A stretch of 25,635 bases of DNA from an uncultured Novosphingobium sp. (GTDB taxonomy: Bacteria; Pseudomonadota; Alphaproteobacteria; Sphingomonadales; Sphingomonadaceae): NCBI GenBank assembly GCA_946886075.1, contig CAMPHR010000039.1, forward strand, positions 1 to 25,635. The letters run 5' to 3'. The notes under the pieces are model-generated. The model was not told the origin of the DNA, ran no database searches, and saw only the letters and a list, made by a program, of their open reading frames with translations. Made by a program: the position numbers and the translations under genes. Positions 24,250-25,635 of this stretch are shown here, in pieces. Position 1 is the first letter of the stretch. Each line of letters begins with the position of its first letter.

Positions 24250-24936
24250 ATGACTGCTAAGCACGATGAAAATCTGGTCGCATTGAAGGCTGCAGAGCGC
24301 AAGGCTTTCGCGCTGCTGGACGCCATAGAGGCTGCGAGGCTTATCCTGCCGGGTCGCACGGAAATGGAAGTTGAGCGAGACATCTTCACGCTTGCAGTCA
24401 GCCAATTCGGCGTAACTGAACATTGGCATGATCGGGTAGTGCGCGCAGGCATCAACACCTTGTGTACTGCAGCGGAAACCGCCCCCAATCGCACGATCGG
24501 CGACGACGATATCGTTTTCATCGATCTCGGTCCCGTGTTCGGAACGTGGGAAGCCGATGTCGGGCGTAGTTATGCAGTTGGCGCGGATCCAAGGAAGCAC
24601 GGGCTTTGCGCTGATCTCTCTGCAGTGTTTGATGCCGTCAAAAGCAGGTTTCATGAAGAAGTCGATATCACGGGCGCTGAGCTTTTTGCCGCGGCCCATG
24701 AAGAAGCAAATTGTCGAGGATGGCTCTTTGGTGGCAAGATAGCGGGGCATCTTGTAGGAAAGTTTCCTTACGCCCGGATGCAGGAGAGAAAGTTAAGTCT
24801 GATAAGTCCTGATAACAATATGCGAATGCGCAATACCGATGCTGCGGGAAAATCCAGGCACTGGATACTTGAAATCCATCTTGTATCGCCAGATTACAAC
24901 TTTGGCGGATTTTATGAACGGCTTCTGGAGGGCTGA
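24250..24936 (+). CDS. M24 metallopeptidase-like protein (pita-bread fold)
   Basis: A 228-residue protein with the catalytic pita-bread domain of the M24 (methionine aminopeptidase / Xaa-Pro peptidase) family, lacking the usual N-terminal creatinase-like domain. Metal-ligand pattern: aspartates in FIDLGPVFGTWEADVGRSY, a histidine in AGHLVGKFP and a glutamate in WILEIHLVSP. The second terminal Glu could be in the closing YERLLEG. M24 members include peptidases, prolidases and non-peptidase relatives, so the reaction is unclear. ATG 24250 has a weak ribosome site (GAAG). It is 160 bp after the VOC gene in the same direction. It ends the identifiable accessory cluster. Confidence 0.82.
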   Translation: MTAKHDENLVALKAAERKAFALLDAIEAARLILPGRTEMEVERDIFTLAVSQFGVTEHWHDRVVRAGINTLCTAAETAPNRTIGDDDIVFIDLGPVFGTWEADVGRSYAVGADPRKHGLCADLSAVFDAVKSRFHEEVDITGAELFAAAHEEANCRGWLFGGKIAGHLVGKFPYARMQERKLSLISPDNNMRMRNTDAAGKSRHWILEIHLVSPDYNFGGFYERLLEG

Positions 24937-25389
24937 TATCACGTTCGATCGACGTGGATCAACAAACCTTCATAATCTCGCAACCCTCTGCGCTAAGACA
25001 CGATGGTAATTCAAACCAGATTTTTCGGAAAAGAACTATCGCTGGCGAATGGTCCAGCATGTTCTAGCGCTGGCATCGTCGAAGGCAGTCGGTGGAAAGG
25101 ATAGTGCGGATCCATACCTACGGATATCATTGACTGCAGTTGTTCGTGAGCATCTGACGAGCGCGACTGCTTTTGCGCTCGCCCCCATGCGCGCAAAACG
25201 GTCGATAATGGGCGCGCGTTGCTGCCAGGCGGCTTCCGCGATGAGCAAACGGCAGGTTCCCGCACAAGCTGCCATTAGAAGCTTGACTGGCGAACGACGC
25301 AGGTTGGTCGGCAGAGGCCCCAGGGGATCCCAGCCGATCAGACCCGAAAGCGTTCTTCCGATGGCCGATCTGGCCATTGGAGAACCATC
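24937..25389. other. Gene-poor stretch with a possible minus-strand frame
   Basis: About 450 bp between the M24 gene and the broken integrase. The only notable content is a minus-strand frame (25036-25377 from ATG 25377, extendable to 25404). It contains RAPIIDRFARMGASAKAVALVR followed by SRTTAVNDIRR (core FARMGASAKAV...CSRTTAVNDIRR), which could be a helix-turn-helix. It has no convincing ribosome site. No repeat or RNA gene was seen. Confidence 0.3.
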
Positions 25390-25551
25390 ATGGAGATGTC
25401 TCAAACCGAACCCACCGCCGCCAAGAGGTACGTATGGAATGCCGGAAGAACCGTTGGCGCGAAGCGCGCTCTGAAACCGAAGTAAATTTGGGAAATCCGG
25501 TTCTACCTCAATCAGCGCCGTCGGCTGCGAGATCGGGCACTGTTCGATCTA
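25390..25551 (+). pseudogene. Site-specific integrase N-terminus, nonsense mutation and truncated
   Basis: Starting at ATG 25390 (GGAG 8 nt upstream), the frame reads MEMSQTEPTAAKRY, VWNAGRTVGAKRALKPK. It then hits TAA at 25483-25485 and continues in frame with IWEIRFYLNQRRRLRDRALFDL before losing homology at about 25551. This is the N-terminus of the tyrosine-recombinase family whose members read GAKRALKPxQxWAIRFxL...LRDRALFDLAIDSKLRGCDL. The stop replaces the Gln codon (CAA to TAA). The remaining core domain, including the catalytic Arg and Tyr, is missing because another element begins there. Confidence 0.8.
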
Positions 25552-25635
25552 GGCTCAGGACTCATTGATTGAGCCAGAATATGACAGTTGCAGCGATGCA
25601 GATGGCGGACATGAAGGTGTGGGCACAGCGATCAT
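25552..25635 (-). mobile_element. IS5-type insertion sequence, end only
   Basis: The break in the integrase frame at GATCTAG (25546-25552), and the transposase tail just inside it, show that an insertion sequence begins near 25552 and runs off the window. A GGCTCA/TGAGCC inverted motif (about 25552-25557 and 25570-25575) lies near its tip. The exact terminal repeat and target duplication cannot be fixed without the other end. Confidence 0.6.
25562..25635 (-). CDS. IS5-family transposase, C-terminal fragment
   Basis: The minus strand from the window edge reads DRCAHTFMSAICIAATVIFWLNQ and then TGA (25562-25564). This hydrophobic ending after an R(Y)DRxAxxFxSAI motif is typical of the DDE transposase of IS5-type elements. 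Only the last 23 residues fall in the window; the catalytic DDE residues lie outside. The call rests on this short motif. Confidence 0.65.
   Translation of the reverse strand, partial: DRCAHTFMSAICIAATVIFWLNQ

Noticed and set aside
1..25635. CRISPR arrays and tRNA/rRNA genes
   Set aside because: No regularly spaced repeats and no tRNA-like T-loop or cloverleaf were seen on reading; a covariance-model scan would be needed to exclude tRNA fully.

Overview
The window looks like a chromosomal segment of a sphingomonad (Alphaproteobacteria; Sphingobium or a close relative). This is inferred from the high G+C, dense gene packing with large antisense shadow frames, a DUF3297 protein, a DUF350/protease pair, an Arg/Trp/Asp-rich secreted protein, and intergenic palindromes of the GTTCGCCCTGAGC...GCTCAGCCCGAAC type. 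No rRNA, tRNA or CRISPR array was recognised.

Positions 1-15350 are ordinary core genome. In order they hold a membrane fatty acid desaturase, an EamA/DMT transporter, a small outer-membrane beta-barrel protein with its own terminator, and a cytochrome b / molybdopterin oxidoreductase pair followed by cyclopropane-fatty-acid synthase. Next come a secreted Arg-rich protein, a DUF350 - trypsin-like protease - DUF3297 operon, two tandem secreted CHAP-domain proteins, RecF and a lipoprotein. The rest are a periplasmic BCP-type peroxiredoxin, a Tat/lipoprotein dienelactone hydrolase, a gamma-glutamylcyclotransferase-like protein, a 27-residue membrane peptide, a DUF72 protein and a secreted cyclophilin. 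Two REP-like palindromes sit exactly at convergent gene junctions.

Positions 15391-24936 are an accessory region. A VOC protein is followed by three consecutive damaged genes: a frameshifted APH-like phosphotransferase, a truncated class-I glutamine amidotransferase and a frameshifted PPOX flavoprotein. Then come an unrecognised 354-residue protein with a 2OG-Fe(II)-oxygenase-like HxD...HR pattern, an amidase and a large [4Fe-4S] molybdopterin oxidoreductase (both on the minus strand), a second VOC protein paralogous to the first, and an M24 metallopeptidase-like protein. The mix of oxidoreductase, amidase and VOC genes suggests a catabolic or detoxification role. The substrate cannot be read from the sequence, and part of the set has decayed.

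The right edge (about 25390-25635) is a mobile-element scar: a site-specific integrase with a nonsense codon, cut off by what looks like an IS5-type element whose transposase C-terminus runs off the window. The best candidates for new biology are the 27-residue peptide unit, the putative new oxygenase-like family, the hairpin-led DUF350/protease operon and the decaying VOC/flavoprotein/molybdoenzyme region.
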